Source: Tropicimonas aquimaris (lineage in GTDB: Bacteria > Pseudomonadota > Alphaproteobacteria > Rhodobacterales > Rhodobacteraceae). Taken from it: 64,000 nucleotides of DNA. Position 1 is the first letter of the stretch, and each line of letters opens with the position of its first letter. This document shows, one piece after another, positions 23,997-32,655 of the stretch. The DNA lies in assembly GCF_042676185.1 (NCBI RefSeq), contig NZ_JBHTJT010000012.1, positions 1 through 64,000 of the forward strand, read 5' to 3'. The notes below the pieces were generated by a model that was given only the letters and a program-made list of their open reading frames with translations, did not search any database and was not told the DNA's origin. A program made the position numbers and the translations under genes.

Positions 23997-25277
23997 TTAT
24001 CCAATAAGCAGGTTCATCGGAACGATGATGATGCTCGGGAAGGCGACGAACAGCGCCAGGAGCAGCAGGTAGACAAGCAGGAAGGGCAGCAGGCCCTTCA
24101 CGGCGTGGCTCATCGGCACCTTTCCGACGCCGCAGACCACGTTCAGAACGGTGCCCACGGGCGGCGTGATGAGGCCGATCGACGTGTTGATCACGAAGAC
24201 GAGGCCGAAGTAGACGGGGTCGATGCCGGCCATCTTCACGATCGGCATGAACAGCGGCACGAGGATCAGAATCGTCGGGCTCAGGTCCATGACCATGCCG
24301 ACCAGCAGCACGATGATCATGATGGTCGCCATCAGCAGCTTGGGATGGTCGATCAGCGGGCCAAGCATCTCGGCGAGCTGTTGCGGAAGCTGCGCCACGG
24401 TGATCAGCCAGGCGGCGACCATGGCCGAGCCCACGAGGAACATCACCATCGAGGTGGAACGCGCGGCACTTACCAGCACCTGGTAGAACTTGGCCAGCGT
24501 CAGCTCGCGGTAGACCAGCGTCGAGACGGCGATGGCGTAGACCGCGGCGACCACGGCGGCCTCGGTCGGGGTGAAGATCCCGAAGCGGATGCCGCCGATG
24601 ATGATGATCGGCAGGAACAGCGCCCAGATCCCGTCGCGGAAGGCGGCGCGGCGCTCGGCCTTGTCGGCCTTCTTGAACACCTGCACGTCCTCCTTGCGGA
24701 TGACGATCGACCAGACGATGACCAGCGCCATGCCCATCATCAGGCCGGGCACGATGCCGCCGATGAACAGCTTGGCGATGGAGATGTTGCCGGCAACGCC
24801 CATGATGATCAGCGGCAGCGACGGCGGGATGACCGGGGCGATGATTCCGCCCGAGGCCATCAGGCCCATCGAGGGCGCCTCGGGATAGCCGGCCTTCTTC
24901 ATCATCGGGTAGAGGATCGAAACCAGCGCCGCCGCATCCGCGACCGCCGAGCCCGACAGGCCGGCGAGCAGGACCGAGGTGAAAATCGCCACATAGCCGA
25001 GCCCGCCGCGACGGTGCCCGAGAAGGGCCGAGGCCAGCCGGACGATCCGGGTGGACAGACCGCCCACGGACATCACCTCCCCGGCGACCAGGAAGAACGG
25101 AATGGCGAGCAGCGGGAAGCTGTCGACCCCGTTCAGCAGGGACTGCGCGAGGATGTTGGCGCTGAACATGTCCATCTGCACCATGAGCGCCATGGCGCTC
25201 AGCAGCAGGGCAAAGGCGACCGGAAGCCCGAGCAGGATGCTCCCGAGCAGGACGGTGAGGAACAGGATGAGGGTCAT
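23997..25277 (-). CDS. TRAP transporter large permease (DctM family)
   Basis: 426 residues with about 12 hydrophobic segments. Typical phrases are GLPVAFALLLSA, FFLVAGEVMSVGGLS, ASGGIIAPVIPPSLPLIIMG, FTPTEAAVVAAVYA and LITPPVGTVLNVVCG. It is the Na+-coupled translocation subunit. The start overlaps the stop of the small permease gene (ATGA), and the solute-binding protein gene follows. Confidence 0.95.
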   Translation of the reverse strand: MTLILFLTVLLGSILLGLPVAFALLLSAMALMVQMDMFSANILAQSLLNGVDSFPLLAIPFFLVAGEVMSVGGLSTRIVRLASALLGHRRGGLGYVAIFTSVLLAGLSGSAVADAAALVSILYPMMKKAGYPEAPSMGLMASGGIIAPVIPPSLPLIIMGVAGNISIAKLFIGGIVPGLMMGMALVIVWSIVIRKEDVQVFKKADKAERRAAFRDGIWALFLPIIIIGGIRFGIFTPTEAAVVAAVYAIAVSTLVYRELTLAKFYQVLVSAARSTSMVMFLVGSAMVAAWLITVAQLPQQLAEMLGPLIDHPKLLMATIMIIVLLVGMVMDLSPTILILVPLFMPIVKMAGIDPVYFGLVFVINTSIGLITPPVGTVLNVVCGVGKVPMSHAVKGLLPFLLVYLLLLALFVAFPSIIIVPMNLLIG

Positions 25278-25774
25278 TGTTTGTCCTCGCCTTCCGAAAC
25301 GGGCGCGTCACGCACGACGTGCTCCAGCGGTCCGAAGATATGGGCGACCGCGACGATGGCCATGAGCGCACCGGAGATGACTCCGGCCAGGTAGAGCAGG
25401 CCGGTCGGCAGGCCGGTGAGTTGCGAGATGTTGTGCCAGTTGGCGATGGTCTGCTGGACCGATCCCCAGAACAGCATCCCCGCCGAGACCAGCACGATCA
25501 GCCAGATCACCTTGCGGATGTAGGGGACGAGGGCGGGGAACAGGACCTCGGAGAACTCCGACACGGCCAGGTGTTCGCCGCGCCGCAGGACGCCGACGGA
25601 GCCGAGCATCACGACCCAGACGAAGCCGAGCCGCGACAGCTCGACCGAGGGGCGCAGGCCCGAGTGGAAGCCGTAGCGCAACACCACGTTGATGAAGACC
25701 AGCGCGATCATTGCGGCCATGAGGACCGCCATCACGGTGTCGATGGCCTTCCAGAAGGTTTCGATGAATTTACC
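25274..25774 (-). CDS. TRAP transporter small permease (DctQ family)
   Basis: About 166 residues from a TTG at 25774, which I prefer because a perfect GGAGGA lies six bases upstream and the length fits the family; an ATG at 25807 would add 11 residues and has no clear ribosome-binding site. Four membrane helices (about 12-34, 50-66, 90-110 and 130-150) carry the DctQ phrases VFINVVLRYGF and SRLGFVWVVMLGSVGVLRRGEHLAV. First gene of the TRAP operon. A LacI-type palindrome lies about 100 bp upstream. Confidence 0.88.
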   Translation of the reverse strand, partial: GKFIETFWKAIDTVMAVLMAAMIALVFINVVLRYGFHSGLRPSVELSRLGFVWVVMLGSVGVLRRGEHLAVSEFSEVLFPALVPYIRKVIWLIVLVSAGMLFWGSVQQTIANWHNISQLTGLPTGLLYLAGVISGALMAIVAVAHIFGPLEHVVRDAPVSEGEDKQ

Positions 25775-25872
25775 CAACGGTCCTCCTCCGTCTTGGATGA
25801 GCGATGTCATCCGGCCGTCGCGCTGTCCGGGAGGGGGTGCACGGCTGGCCCGCGATTCTCGCTGTATGGTCG

Positions 25873-25886
25873 ATGGTATCGATACC
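25873..25886. promoter_or_regulatory. LacI-type operator in the TRAP promoter
   Basis: TGGTATCGATACCA is a perfect 14-bp palindrome. On the minus strand TTGACG (25899-25894) precedes TACCAT (25877-25872) by 16 bp, so the palindrome lies between and over a -35/-10 pair for the TRAP operon. A nearly identical site is at 28122-28137; the LacI gene at 30303 is the obvious binder. Confidence 0.75.
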
Positions 25887-26106
25887 AAATCGACCCGTCA
25901 ATATCGCTGTTTCCGGTATCGGCCATGCGACGAGCGACTGACTGTGACCTGGACAAATAGTGACAACTCATTGAACATAAATTGACAATTGACGCTCGAT
26001 CCAAGGAGAGACCGATACCTCTCCGGGTGCGTCAAATCATGGCGGTCGGGTTGGATGGAGCGGGTGTTCCGGCGGCTATGCACCGCCGGAACATTGCGCG
26101 TTGGGC

Positions 26107-27138
26107 TCAGGAGAAGGCGATCTGGGCCTTCATTGCGCAATTTCGGTCGGAGGCGACCTTGAAGGCCTCCTCCGCCGCGTCGAGCCCCACGGTGTGGGTG
26201 ATCAGCGGCTTTACGTCGATCAGACCAGCCTGCATCAGTTTCACGCCGGTGAAGAACTCGGCATGGAAGCGGAAAGAGCCGCGCAGCTCCAGCTCCTTGG
26301 CGGTGATTGCCATCATGGGCAGAGACATGTCGCCGCCCAGCCCGAGCTGTGCGATGATTCCGCCCGGGCGCAGCGCCGCGATCCCGGCCGCCAGCGCCGG
26401 CGCGGCGCCGGAGCATTCGAACAGCACGTCGAAATAGCCCTTGCCAGCCAAGTAGGGCGCAAGCCCGTCGGGGTCGGTGCCGGTATTGACGGTGATGTCC
26501 ACGCCGTTCTTGCGCGCCATCTCCAACGTGAAGTCCGACAGGTCGGTCGCCACGATCTCAGCCGCGCCCGCGCGCCGCGCCGACAGGGCGCAGAGCAGCC
26601 CGATCGGGCCGCAGCCGGTGATCAGCACCCGCTTGCCCAGCATCTCGCCGCAGCGGCGCGTGGCGTGCAGCGTCACCGCCAGCGGTTCGGCCATCGCTGC
26701 CTCGCCGGGGGTCAGCCCGTCGGCCGGAGCGCATTGCCGGGCATCGGCCACCAGAACCTCGCGGAAGGCGCCCTGGATGTGCGGGAAGGGCATGGCGGAG
26801 CCGTAGAACCGCATGTTCTCGCACCGGTTGTGCTGCCCCTCGAGACAGTACTGACAGTGATAACAGGGCCGCGACGGCGACACGGCGACGAGCTGCCCGA
26901 CGCGCAGCCCTTCGACGCCCTCACCGAGCATTGTGACATGCCCCGCGACTTCGTGGCCGAGGATCATCGGCTCCTTCAGGCGGATCGCGCCGAAGCCGCC
27001 GTGGTTGTAGTAATGCAGGTCGGAGCCGCAGACCCCGCCGGCGGCGAGCCGCACCTGGACCTCACCCGGACGGGGGGTGTCGCTGTCGCGTTCCTCGATC
27101 CGCAGGTCTTTCGCGGCGTGGATGACGATGGATTTCAT
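26107..27138 (-). CDS. idnD: Zinc-dependent alcohol dehydrogenase, probable L-idonate 5-dehydrogenase
   Basis: 343 residues of the MDR family: catalytic-zinc part GGVCGSDLHYYNHG and GHEVAGHV, structural-zinc cysteines in PCYHCQYCLEGQHNRC, and the nucleotide fold TGCGPIGLLCALSARRAG. The match to L-idonate 5-dehydrogenase is suggested by CGSDLHYY and by the nearby 5-keto-D-gluconate reductase-type SDR (28185). The expected reaction is L-idonate + NAD(P)+ to 5-ketogluconate. It forms a two-gene unit with the hydroxyacid dehydrogenase (8-bp gap), transcribed away from the SDR gene. Other polyol dehydrogenases look similar. Confidence 0.78.
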   Translation of the reverse strand: MKSIVIHAAKDLRIEERDSDTPRPGEVQVRLAAGGVCGSDLHYYNHGGFGAIRLKEPMILGHEVAGHVTMLGEGVEGLRVGQLVAVSPSRPCYHCQYCLEGQHNRCENMRFYGSAMPFPHIQGAFREVLVADARQCAPADGLTPGEAAMAEPLAVTLHATRRCGEMLGKRVLITGCGPIGLLCALSARRAGAAEIVATDLSDFTLEMARKNGVDITVNTGTDPDGLAPYLAGKGYFDVLFECSGAAPALAAGIAALRPGGIIAQLGLGGDMSLPMMAITAKELELRGSFRFHAEFFTGVKLMQAGLIDVKPLITHTVGLDAAEEAFKVASDRNCAMKAQIAFS

Positions 27139-27146
27139 GGCGTGCC

Positions 27147-28094
27147 TCAGAGAACCGGGGTGAGCAGGTCGCGGCCTGCGAAATGGGCCGAGAGGTTGTC
27201 GCGCACGAGCTGGCCCATCGCCTTGCGGGTCTCGACCGTGCCCGAGGCGTGGTGCGGCTGCAGCAGGACGTTGTCGAGCGCCAGGAACCGCGGGTTCAGC
27301 GCCGGCTCGCCCTCGAAAACATCGAGCGCGGCCGAGCCGAGCTTGCCGCTTTCCAGCGCGTCGAGCAGGGCCTCCTCGTCGATGTTGGAGGCGCGGGAGA
27401 TGTTGATGACCATCCCCTCCGGCCCGAGCGCCTCGATCACCTCGCGCGAGACGATGTGCCGCGTCTCGGCGGAGGCCGCCAGCGTCACGAACAGGTAGTC
27501 GGAGCGCGCGGCCAGCGCCACCGGATCGGCGATGAACTCCCAGTCCGGCGCATAGTCCTTGGCCGCCACGTCGCTATAGGCGATCTGCATGTCGAAGCCA
27601 GCAAGCCGCCGGGCGACCTCGAAGCCGATCCGGCCAAGGCCCAGCATGCCCGCGCGCATCCCGTGGACGCGGCGGCGCAGCGGGTAGAGCCCCTTGGAGG
27701 CCCAGCTTCCGTCGCGCACCCAGGCCTCGGCCCCCACCATGCCGCGCGCCTGGCACAGCATCATCGCGACGCCGAGGTCGGCGACGTCGCGGGTCAGGAC
27801 GTCGGGGGTGTTGGTCACGCGGATGCCGCGCTCCCGGCAGGCGGCTAGGTCGACCGCGTCGTACCCAACGCCGTAGACCGAGATCACCTCGAGGTTCGGG
27901 CAGGCCGCGATCATGGCGCGGTCCGCGCCCAGTTCGCCGCGGGTAGCGATGCCGCGAATCGCCGGCCCGACCTCCTCGAGCAGCGCCGCCTTGTCCGGCG
28001 CATCGAAGTACCGATGCACGGTAAACGCCTCGTTCAACGGGATTTCGTCCCATTCCGGATAGGGGCCAACTTGCAGGATTGCCGGGCTTCCCAT
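27147..28094 (-). CDS. D-isomer-specific 2-hydroxyacid dehydrogenase (ketoaldonate/hydroxypyruvate reductase-like)
   Basis: About 315 residues from the ATG at 28094, chosen because TTGGAGAT precedes it; an ATG at 28118 is less likely. The NAD site is MLGLGRIGFEVARRL, followed by VTLAASAETRHIVSREVIEALG and NISRASNIDEEALLDALESG; the catalytic His is in QPHHASGTVETR. Family members reduce hydroxypyruvate, glyoxylate or 2-keto-D-gluconate. With the idonate enzymes alongside, a 2-ketoaldonate reductase role is plausible. First gene of its operon, divergent from the SDR gene across the second LacI-type site. Confidence 0.88.
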   Translation of the reverse strand: MGSPAILQVGPYPEWDEIPLNEAFTVHRYFDAPDKAALLEEVGPAIRGIATRGELGADRAMIAACPNLEVISVYGVGYDAVDLAACRERGIRVTNTPDVLTRDVADLGVAMMLCQARGMVGAEAWVRDGSWASKGLYPLRRRVHGMRAGMLGLGRIGFEVARRLAGFDMQIAYSDVAAKDYAPDWEFIADPVALAARSDYLFVTLAASAETRHIVSREVIEALGPEGMVINISRASNIDEEALLDALESGKLGSAALDVFEGEPALNPRFLALDNVLLQPHHASGTVETRKAMGQLVRDNLSAHFAGRDLLTPVL

Positions 28095-28111
28095 GATCAG
28101 ATCTCCAAGCC

Positions 28112-28140
28112 TTGACATTGAATGGTATCGTTACCATAAA
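28112..28140 (+). promoter_or_regulatory. Promoter of the SDR gene with overlapping LacI-type operator
   Basis: TTGACA (28112-28117) and CATAAA (28135-28140) are 17 bp apart. The operator ATGGTATCGTTACCAT (28122-28137; arms ATGGTA/TACCAT) lies between and over them, the classic position for repression. It also serves the divergent hydroxyacid dehydrogenase gene, whose start is at 28094. Confidence 0.7.
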
Positions 28141-28184
28141 CAGACCGCGGCGGATTTGTCGAGCCACAAACGGGAGCGAGCGTC

Positions 28185-28958
28185 ATGGCGACTGGAACCG
28201 AACTCTTTGATCTCAGCGGAAAGACGGCGATGGTGACCGGTTCGTCGCAGGGCATCGGACTCGCGCTCGCCAGGGGGCTGGCGGAGGCTGGAGCCGCCGT
28301 GGTGCTGAACGGCCGCGACGTGGCCAAGCTCGCCCGTGCCGCTCAGGACCTGCGCGCTGTAGGCGCCAAGGTCTACGAGCTGCCCTTCGACGCCACCGAC
28401 CATGCCGCGGTGCGCGCCGCCGTCGACAAGTTCGAGGCCGAGACCGGCCCGATCGACATCCTCGTGAACAACGCCGGGATGCAACACCGCACCGAGCTCG
28501 AGAACTTCCCCGAGGACGCTTTCCAGCGGCTGCTGCAGACCAACATCGCCAGCGTCTTCAACGTCGGTCAGGCCGTCGCCCGCCACATGATCGCGCGCGG
28601 CCACGGCAAGATCATCAACATCGCCTCGGTGCAGACCGCGCTCGCGCGGCCCGGCATCGCCCCCTACACCGCCACCAAGGGCGCGGTGGGCAACCTGACC
28701 AAGGGGATGGCGACCGACTGGGCCAGGCACGGGCTCCAGTGCAACGCCATCGCGCCGGGCTATTTCGATACGCCGCTGAACGCCGCGCTGGTGGCCGATG
28801 CCGATTTCAGCGCCTGGCTGGCCAAGCGCACCCCGGCAGGCCGTTGGGGCGAGGTCGAGGAGTTGGTGGGCGCCTGCATCTTCCTTTCTAGCCCCGCGTC
28901 GAGTTTCGTGAACGGGCACACGCTGTACGTTGACGGCGGAATCACCGCGTCGCTCTGA
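28185..28958 (+). CDS. idnO: SDR-family gluconate 5-dehydrogenase (5-keto-D-gluconate reductase)
   Basis: 257 residues, classical SDR: TGSSQGIG cofactor loop, NNAG, catalytic Ser/Tyr/Lys in NIASVQTALARPGIAPYTATK, and a C-terminal LYVDGGITASL. The FDLSGKTAMVTGSSQGIG start and the active-site spacing are close to IdnO/Gno. It would interconvert 5-ketogluconate and D-gluconate, the step after IdnD. It begins the plus-strand operon that continues with a hydroxyisobutyrate-dehydrogenase-like gene, a small barrel protein and the LacI regulator. Confidence 0.82.
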   Translation: MATGTELFDLSGKTAMVTGSSQGIGLALARGLAEAGAAVVLNGRDVAKLARAAQDLRAVGAKVYELPFDATDHAAVRAAVDKFEAETGPIDILVNNAGMQHRTELENFPEDAFQRLLQTNIASVFNVGQAVARHMIARGHGKIINIASVQTALARPGIAPYTATKGAVGNLTKGMATDWARHGLQCNAIAPGYFDTPLNAALVADADFSAWLAKRTPAGRWGEVEELVGACIFLSSPASSFVNGHTLYVDGGITASL

Positions 28959-28995
28959 CGGCCCGGCCCCGAAACCGCAAATGGAGGAGATAGCG

Positions 28996-29883
28996 ATGAC
29001 CCTGAACGTTGCCCTGATCGGCGCCGGCGCCATGGGAGGCGCCATCGGCACGCGGCTGGTGGAAACCGGCTGCACCCTGACCGTTTTCGATCTCGACCCC
29101 GAGAAGGTCGCCGCGCTGACCGACAAGGGCGCCCGCGCCGCCGGATCGGCGGCCGAGGCCGCGGCGGCGAGCGACTATGTCATCACCAGCCTGAACTCGG
29201 CCCGGATCGTGGAGCTTGCCGTCTTCGGCGCGGGCGGTGCGGCCGAGGGCGCGAAGCCCGGCACGCTGATCATCGACATGTCGTCGATCGACCCCGAGTC
29301 GACCAAGGCGCTGGCCGCCCGCGCGGCCGAGGCCGGCCTGCGGTGGGTCGACAGCCCACTCTCCGGCGGCGCTCCCAAGGCGCTGATCGGCGAGCTGACC
29401 CTGATGGCCGGCGGCGAGGCGCAGGACGTCGCCGACGCCCACGCGGTGCTGAAGCACGTCTCCAGCAACTACACCCACATGGGTCCCTCCGGAGCCGGCC
29501 AGACCACCAAGCTGATCAACCAGGTGCTCTGCGGGCTCGGCTTCCTCGCCATCGCCGAGGCGACGCAGCTCGCCCAGGACGCCGGCGTCGATGCAGAAAA
29601 GATCCCGCAGGCGCTCAAGGGCGGCCGTGCCGACAGCGCGCTGCTGCAGGAATACATGCCGCGGTTCGCCACCCGCGACTACCGGCGGACCGGGCGCATC
29701 GACAACATGGTCAAGGATCTCAATGGCGCGCAGGATCTCGCCCGCCTGACCAACACCTCGATGCCGCTCACCGCCGTCTGCGCCGAGGTGCACAGGATGC
29801 TCACCGCCGCCGGGCTGGGCGGCGAGGATCAGGCTGCGCTTATGGAGTATTTCAAGGGCCTGGACAGGGAGAAACTCTCGTGA
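28996..29883 (+). CDS. NAD(P)-dependent beta-hydroxyacid dehydrogenase (HIBADH/GarR family)
   Basis: 295 residues from the ATG at 28996, preceded by GGAGGAGAT. The N-terminal Rossmann motif is LIGAGAMGGAIG, the substrate loop DSPLSGGAPKA and the catalytic Lys in GQTTKLINQVL. This family includes tartronate-semialdehyde reductase (2-hydroxy-3-oxopropionate reductase) and 3-hydroxyisobutyrate dehydrogenase. In a sugar-acid cluster a tartronate-semialdehyde or glycerate step is plausible, but not proven. It lies 37 bp after the idnO-like gene. Confidence 0.88.
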   Translation: MTLNVALIGAGAMGGAIGTRLVETGCTLTVFDLDPEKVAALTDKGARAAGSAAEAAAASDYVITSLNSARIVELAVFGAGGAAEGAKPGTLIIDMSSIDPESTKALAARAAEAGLRWVDSPLSGGAPKALIGELTLMAGGEAQDVADAHAVLKHVSSNYTHMGPSGAGQTTKLINQVLCGLGFLAIAEATQLAQDAGVDAEKIPQALKGGRADSALLQEYMPRFATRDYRRTGRIDNMVKDLNGAQDLARLTNTSMPLTAVCAEVHRMLTAAGLGGEDQAALMEYFKGLDREKLS

Positions 29884-30212
29884 TCACGCGTTACGCATTG
29901 TTCGAAGGCACCATCAAGGACGGCAAGACGGACGCCTTCCGCGCCGCCATCCGCGACCGGCTGGTGCCGGTCCTGCGCACCTTCGACGGGGTGCTGGAAG
30001 TCTCCATCGCGTTCACCGACGAGCGCGACGACGGCGCCCCGGACCTGCCGCTGATCATGGCGGTCAGCTATCCCGACGTCGAAACGATGCAGGCCGCGCT
30101 CTCCAGTCCCAGGCGTCAGGCCGCCATCGCAGTTACCGGCGAGATCTTTGCCGAATGTTTTGACGGCCATATCCACCACCACGTCACGCAGCGCACGGCC
30201 TTTCCGATCTGA
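29880..30212 (+). CDS. Small dimeric alpha/beta-barrel-like protein (110 aa)
   Basis: A GTG start overlaps the previous stop (GTGA), so translation is probably coupled. The 110-residue product has a ferredoxin-like strand-helix-strand pattern (YALFEGTIKDGKTDAFRAAI, then LEVSIAFTDERDDG, then PLIMAVSYPDVETMQAAL) like the dimeric alpha/beta-barrel proteins related to EthD or antibiotic biosynthesis monooxygenases. The C-terminal HIHHHV stretch is a possible metal or substrate site. It may be an isomerase or mutarotase-like helper of the sugar-acid pathway; no specific function can be given. Confidence 0.7.
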   Translation: MITRYALFEGTIKDGKTDAFRAAIRDRLVPVLRTFDGVLEVSIAFTDERDDGAPDLPLIMAVSYPDVETMQAALSSPRRQAAIAVTGEIFAECFDGHIHHHVTQRTAFPI

Positions 30213-30302
30213 TCGCCTGGGAGAGCGGGCGGCCGGGCGCGAAGCTGCCCAAAAGTCGTTCGCTCTCTTGCAGATGGCCGTTTTGACATCCACAAGGAGG
30301 TC

Positions 30303-31316
30303 ATGACCCGCAAAGCGACAATGAAGGACGTAGCCAGGGCCGCGGGCGTCGCGCCCATGACGGTTTCGCGCGCCTTCAAGTCCAACGCCTCCGTGAACGC
30401 CGAGACCCGCGCCAAGGTGATGGAGGCGGCGGAGGCGCTCGGCTATGTCTTCGACAGCGCGGCCTCGAACCTGCGTTCCCGCAAGTCCGGGTTCGTCGCC
30501 GCGATCATCCCTTCGCTGAACAACGCGAACTTCGCCGACACCATCGGTGCGATGTCCAAGGTTCTGGAACGCGAGGGGCTGCAGATCCTGCTGGGCTACA
30601 CCAGCTACAGCATCGAGGAAGAGGAGCGGCTCATCGAGAAGCTGCTGCGCCGCAGCCCGGAGGCGATCGTCCTGACCGGCGGGCACCATACGGAGCGCGC
30701 ACGCAAACTGCTCGACAAGGCCACCGTTCCGATCGTCGAAACCTGGGACCTGCCCGAGCACCCGATCGAACATGTCGTCGGCTTCTCGAACAGCAAGGCC
30801 ATGAAGGGGCTGGTGGATCACCTCGTCGACAAGGGCTTTACGAAGATCGCCTTTCTCGGCGGTGACGCCTCCGCCGACCTTCGCGGCCAGGCCCGCCTGA
30901 TCGGCTTCATCGAGGCGCTCGAGCAGCACGGCCTCGACACCTCGCGCCTGATCGCGGCCGGCCCGGCCCCGGTCGCCATGCGCGAAGGCGCCCTCGCGAT
31001 GGAGCACCTTCTGAAGGCCTATCCCGACACCGAGGCGGTGGTCTGCGTGTCCGACCTGACTGCCTTCGGTGCGCTGACGGAATGCCAGCGCCGCGGGATC
31101 CGGGTGCCGGAAGACATCTCCATCGCCGGTTTCGGCGCCTATGACATCTCGGCCTTCGCGCATCCCACGATCACCACCATCGAGGCCTTCTCCGCCGAGA
31201 TCGGGCGCAAGACCGGCCAGATGATCGCCCGCCTGCTGCGGGGGGACGACCCGCCCGAGGGGCCGCAATGCGAAGAGATCAGCCCGCAACTCGTGGTGCG
31301 CCAGTCCACCCCCTAA
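30303..31316 (+). CDS. LacI-family transcriptional regulator (GntR/IdnR-like)
   Basis: 337 residues; AAGGAGG lies just before the ATG. The N-terminal HTH is TMKDVARAAGVAPMTVSRAF with the hinge YVFDSAASNLRSRKSGFVAAI, followed by a periplasmic-binding-like effector domain (FGAYDISAFAHPTITTIEAF). It closes the hexonate cluster. The palindromes at 25873 and 28122 match the central pyrimidine-purine type of LacI operator and lie in both divergent control regions, so it probably represses transport and catabolism until a sugar acid binds. Confidence 0.92.
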   Translation: MTRKATMKDVARAAGVAPMTVSRAFKSNASVNAETRAKVMEAAEALGYVFDSAASNLRSRKSGFVAAIIPSLNNANFADTIGAMSKVLEREGLQILLGYTSYSIEEEERLIEKLLRRSPEAIVLTGGHHTERARKLLDKATVPIVETWDLPEHPIEHVVGFSNSKAMKGLVDHLVDKGFTKIAFLGGDASADLRGQARLIGFIEALEQHGLDTSRLIAAGPAPVAMREGALAMEHLLKAYPDTEAVVCVSDLTAFGALTECQRRGIRVPEDISIAGFGAYDISAFAHPTITTIEAFSAEIGRKTGQMIARLLRGDDPPEGPQCEEISPQLVVRQSTP

Positions 31317-31626
31317 CAGCGACCGTGTCCATCAGGCCGCGAACCGCCAGTCACAGGGCGGCGACATCAGAGGGTACTTGCCTCCGGTGGCGTCGCTGAG
31401 GTCCTCGAAGACATCGCTTTCCGCTCGATCCCCTCGATAGAGGTCAAACAGAAGCCCTTCCAACGATTGCAGGCCGGTGCCAGTAGCGGCGGCTTCGATC
31501 AGGGCGCGGTGATCGCGATTGGTGTGACCAAAACGGTTCGGCCAGAAGGCTCTGATGATGTGACCGCCCCCCGACGGCATCGGTGTGCCAAGGTGGGTCT
31601 GCATCGATCCACAAAGGAGAGCGGTC

Positions 31627-32655
31627 ATGTCGGAGATTATCACGGTCGGGCTCGATCTGGCGAAGAATGTCTTTCAGGTGCATGGGGCTGATGGCTCGGG
31701 CCAGCCTGTCCTGCGCAAGAAACTGCGGCGCGCCCAAGTGCTGGAGTTTTTCAGCCATCTGCCGTCCTGCGTTGTGGCAATGGAAGCCAGTGGCGGGGCG
31801 CATTTCTGGGGCCGCGAGATCGGTAAGCTTGGCCACGATGTGCGGCTGATCCCGCCCGCCTACGTTAAGCCCTTCGTCAAGCGGCAGAAGAATGACGCGG
31901 CCGATGCCGAGGCAATCTGCGAGGCCGCGCTGCGCCCGACCATGCGGTTCGTGCCGGTGAAGAGTGAGGAGGTCCAAGCGGCGGCGATGGTCTTCCGGGT
32001 GCGCGAGTTGCTGATCCGGCAGCGCACTCAGGCGATCAACGCATTGCGAGGGCATTTGAGCGATTTCGGGCAGATCGTGCCGCAAGGCGCGGCCAACGCA
32101 TCGAAGTTGATCGCAAACGTCGAAGGCTCGGAATGCGACCTGCCTGCCGACGCCATCCCCACGCTCAGGGTCCTGATCGCGGCGCTGGCGCAATTGGAGG
32201 CAGAGATCGCCAAACTGGATGCCGAGATCTCCCGACGGGCCAAGGAGAATGAGGTGGCGCGACGCCTGATGACAGTTCCGGGGATCGGGCCACTCGTCGC
32301 AACGGCCATCGCGGTCCTGGCCCCGCCGCCCGAGACGTTCCGGAAGGCGCGGGACTTTGCGGCATGGCTCGGCCTCACACCGAGGCAGCATTCGACGGGA
32401 GGCAAGCAGCGCCTCGGCGCCACGACCAAGATGGGCGAGCGTTCCCTGAGGCGGCTGCTGATCATCGGGGCGAACAGCGTCATCATCAAGCGGCACGTCC
32501 ATGCCGCGGCCAGCCCGGGCACCTGGCTCGGCGGGATGCTGACGCGCAAGCCGCCGATGCTGGTGCGGGTGGCGCTGGTTAACAAGATGGCGTGGATCGT
32601 CTGGGCGCTGATGGCTCGCGGTGGCGTTTACCAATCTCCGGCTGCGGCGGCGTAA
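31627..32655 (+). CDS. IS110-family transposase (DEDD recombinase)
   Basis: 342 residues from the ATG at 31627, preceded by AGGAGAG. The N-terminal RuvC-like DEDD domain shows VGLDLAKN (Asp), VAMEASGG (Glu) and NDAADAEAI (two Asp). The C-terminal Tnp20 domain shows LMTVPGIGPLVATAI and WLGLTPRQHSTGGKQRLGAT, with the catalytic Ser segment. No frameshift or stop is seen, so the copy may be active. The protein recombines DNA under guidance of the element's own structured RNA. Confidence 0.95.
   Translation: MSEIITVGLDLAKNVFQVHGADGSGQPVLRKKLRRAQVLEFFSHLPSCVVAMEASGGAHFWGREIGKLGHDVRLIPPAYVKPFVKRQKNDAADAEAICEAALRPTMRFVPVKSEEVQAAAMVFRVRELLIRQRTQAINALRGHLSDFGQIVPQGAANASKLIANVEGSECDLPADAIPTLRVLIAALAQLEAEIAKLDAEISRRAKENEVARRLMTVPGIGPLVATAIAVLAPPPETFRKARDFAAWLGLTPRQHSTGGKQRLGATTKMGERSLRRLLIIGANSVIIKRHVHAAASPGTWLGGMLTRKPPMLVRVALVNKMAWIVWALMARGGVYQSPAAAA

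Noticed and set aside
22930..25371. Very long minus-strand open frame of about 800 codons
   Set aside because: It is an Arg/Pro-rich shadow of the three TRAP genes in another phase, common in high-GC DNA.
24105..25394. Long plus-strand frame rich in His, Asp and Arg
   Set aside because: Antisense shadow of dctM/dctQ-type coding sequence; composition is an artefact of the complementary codons.
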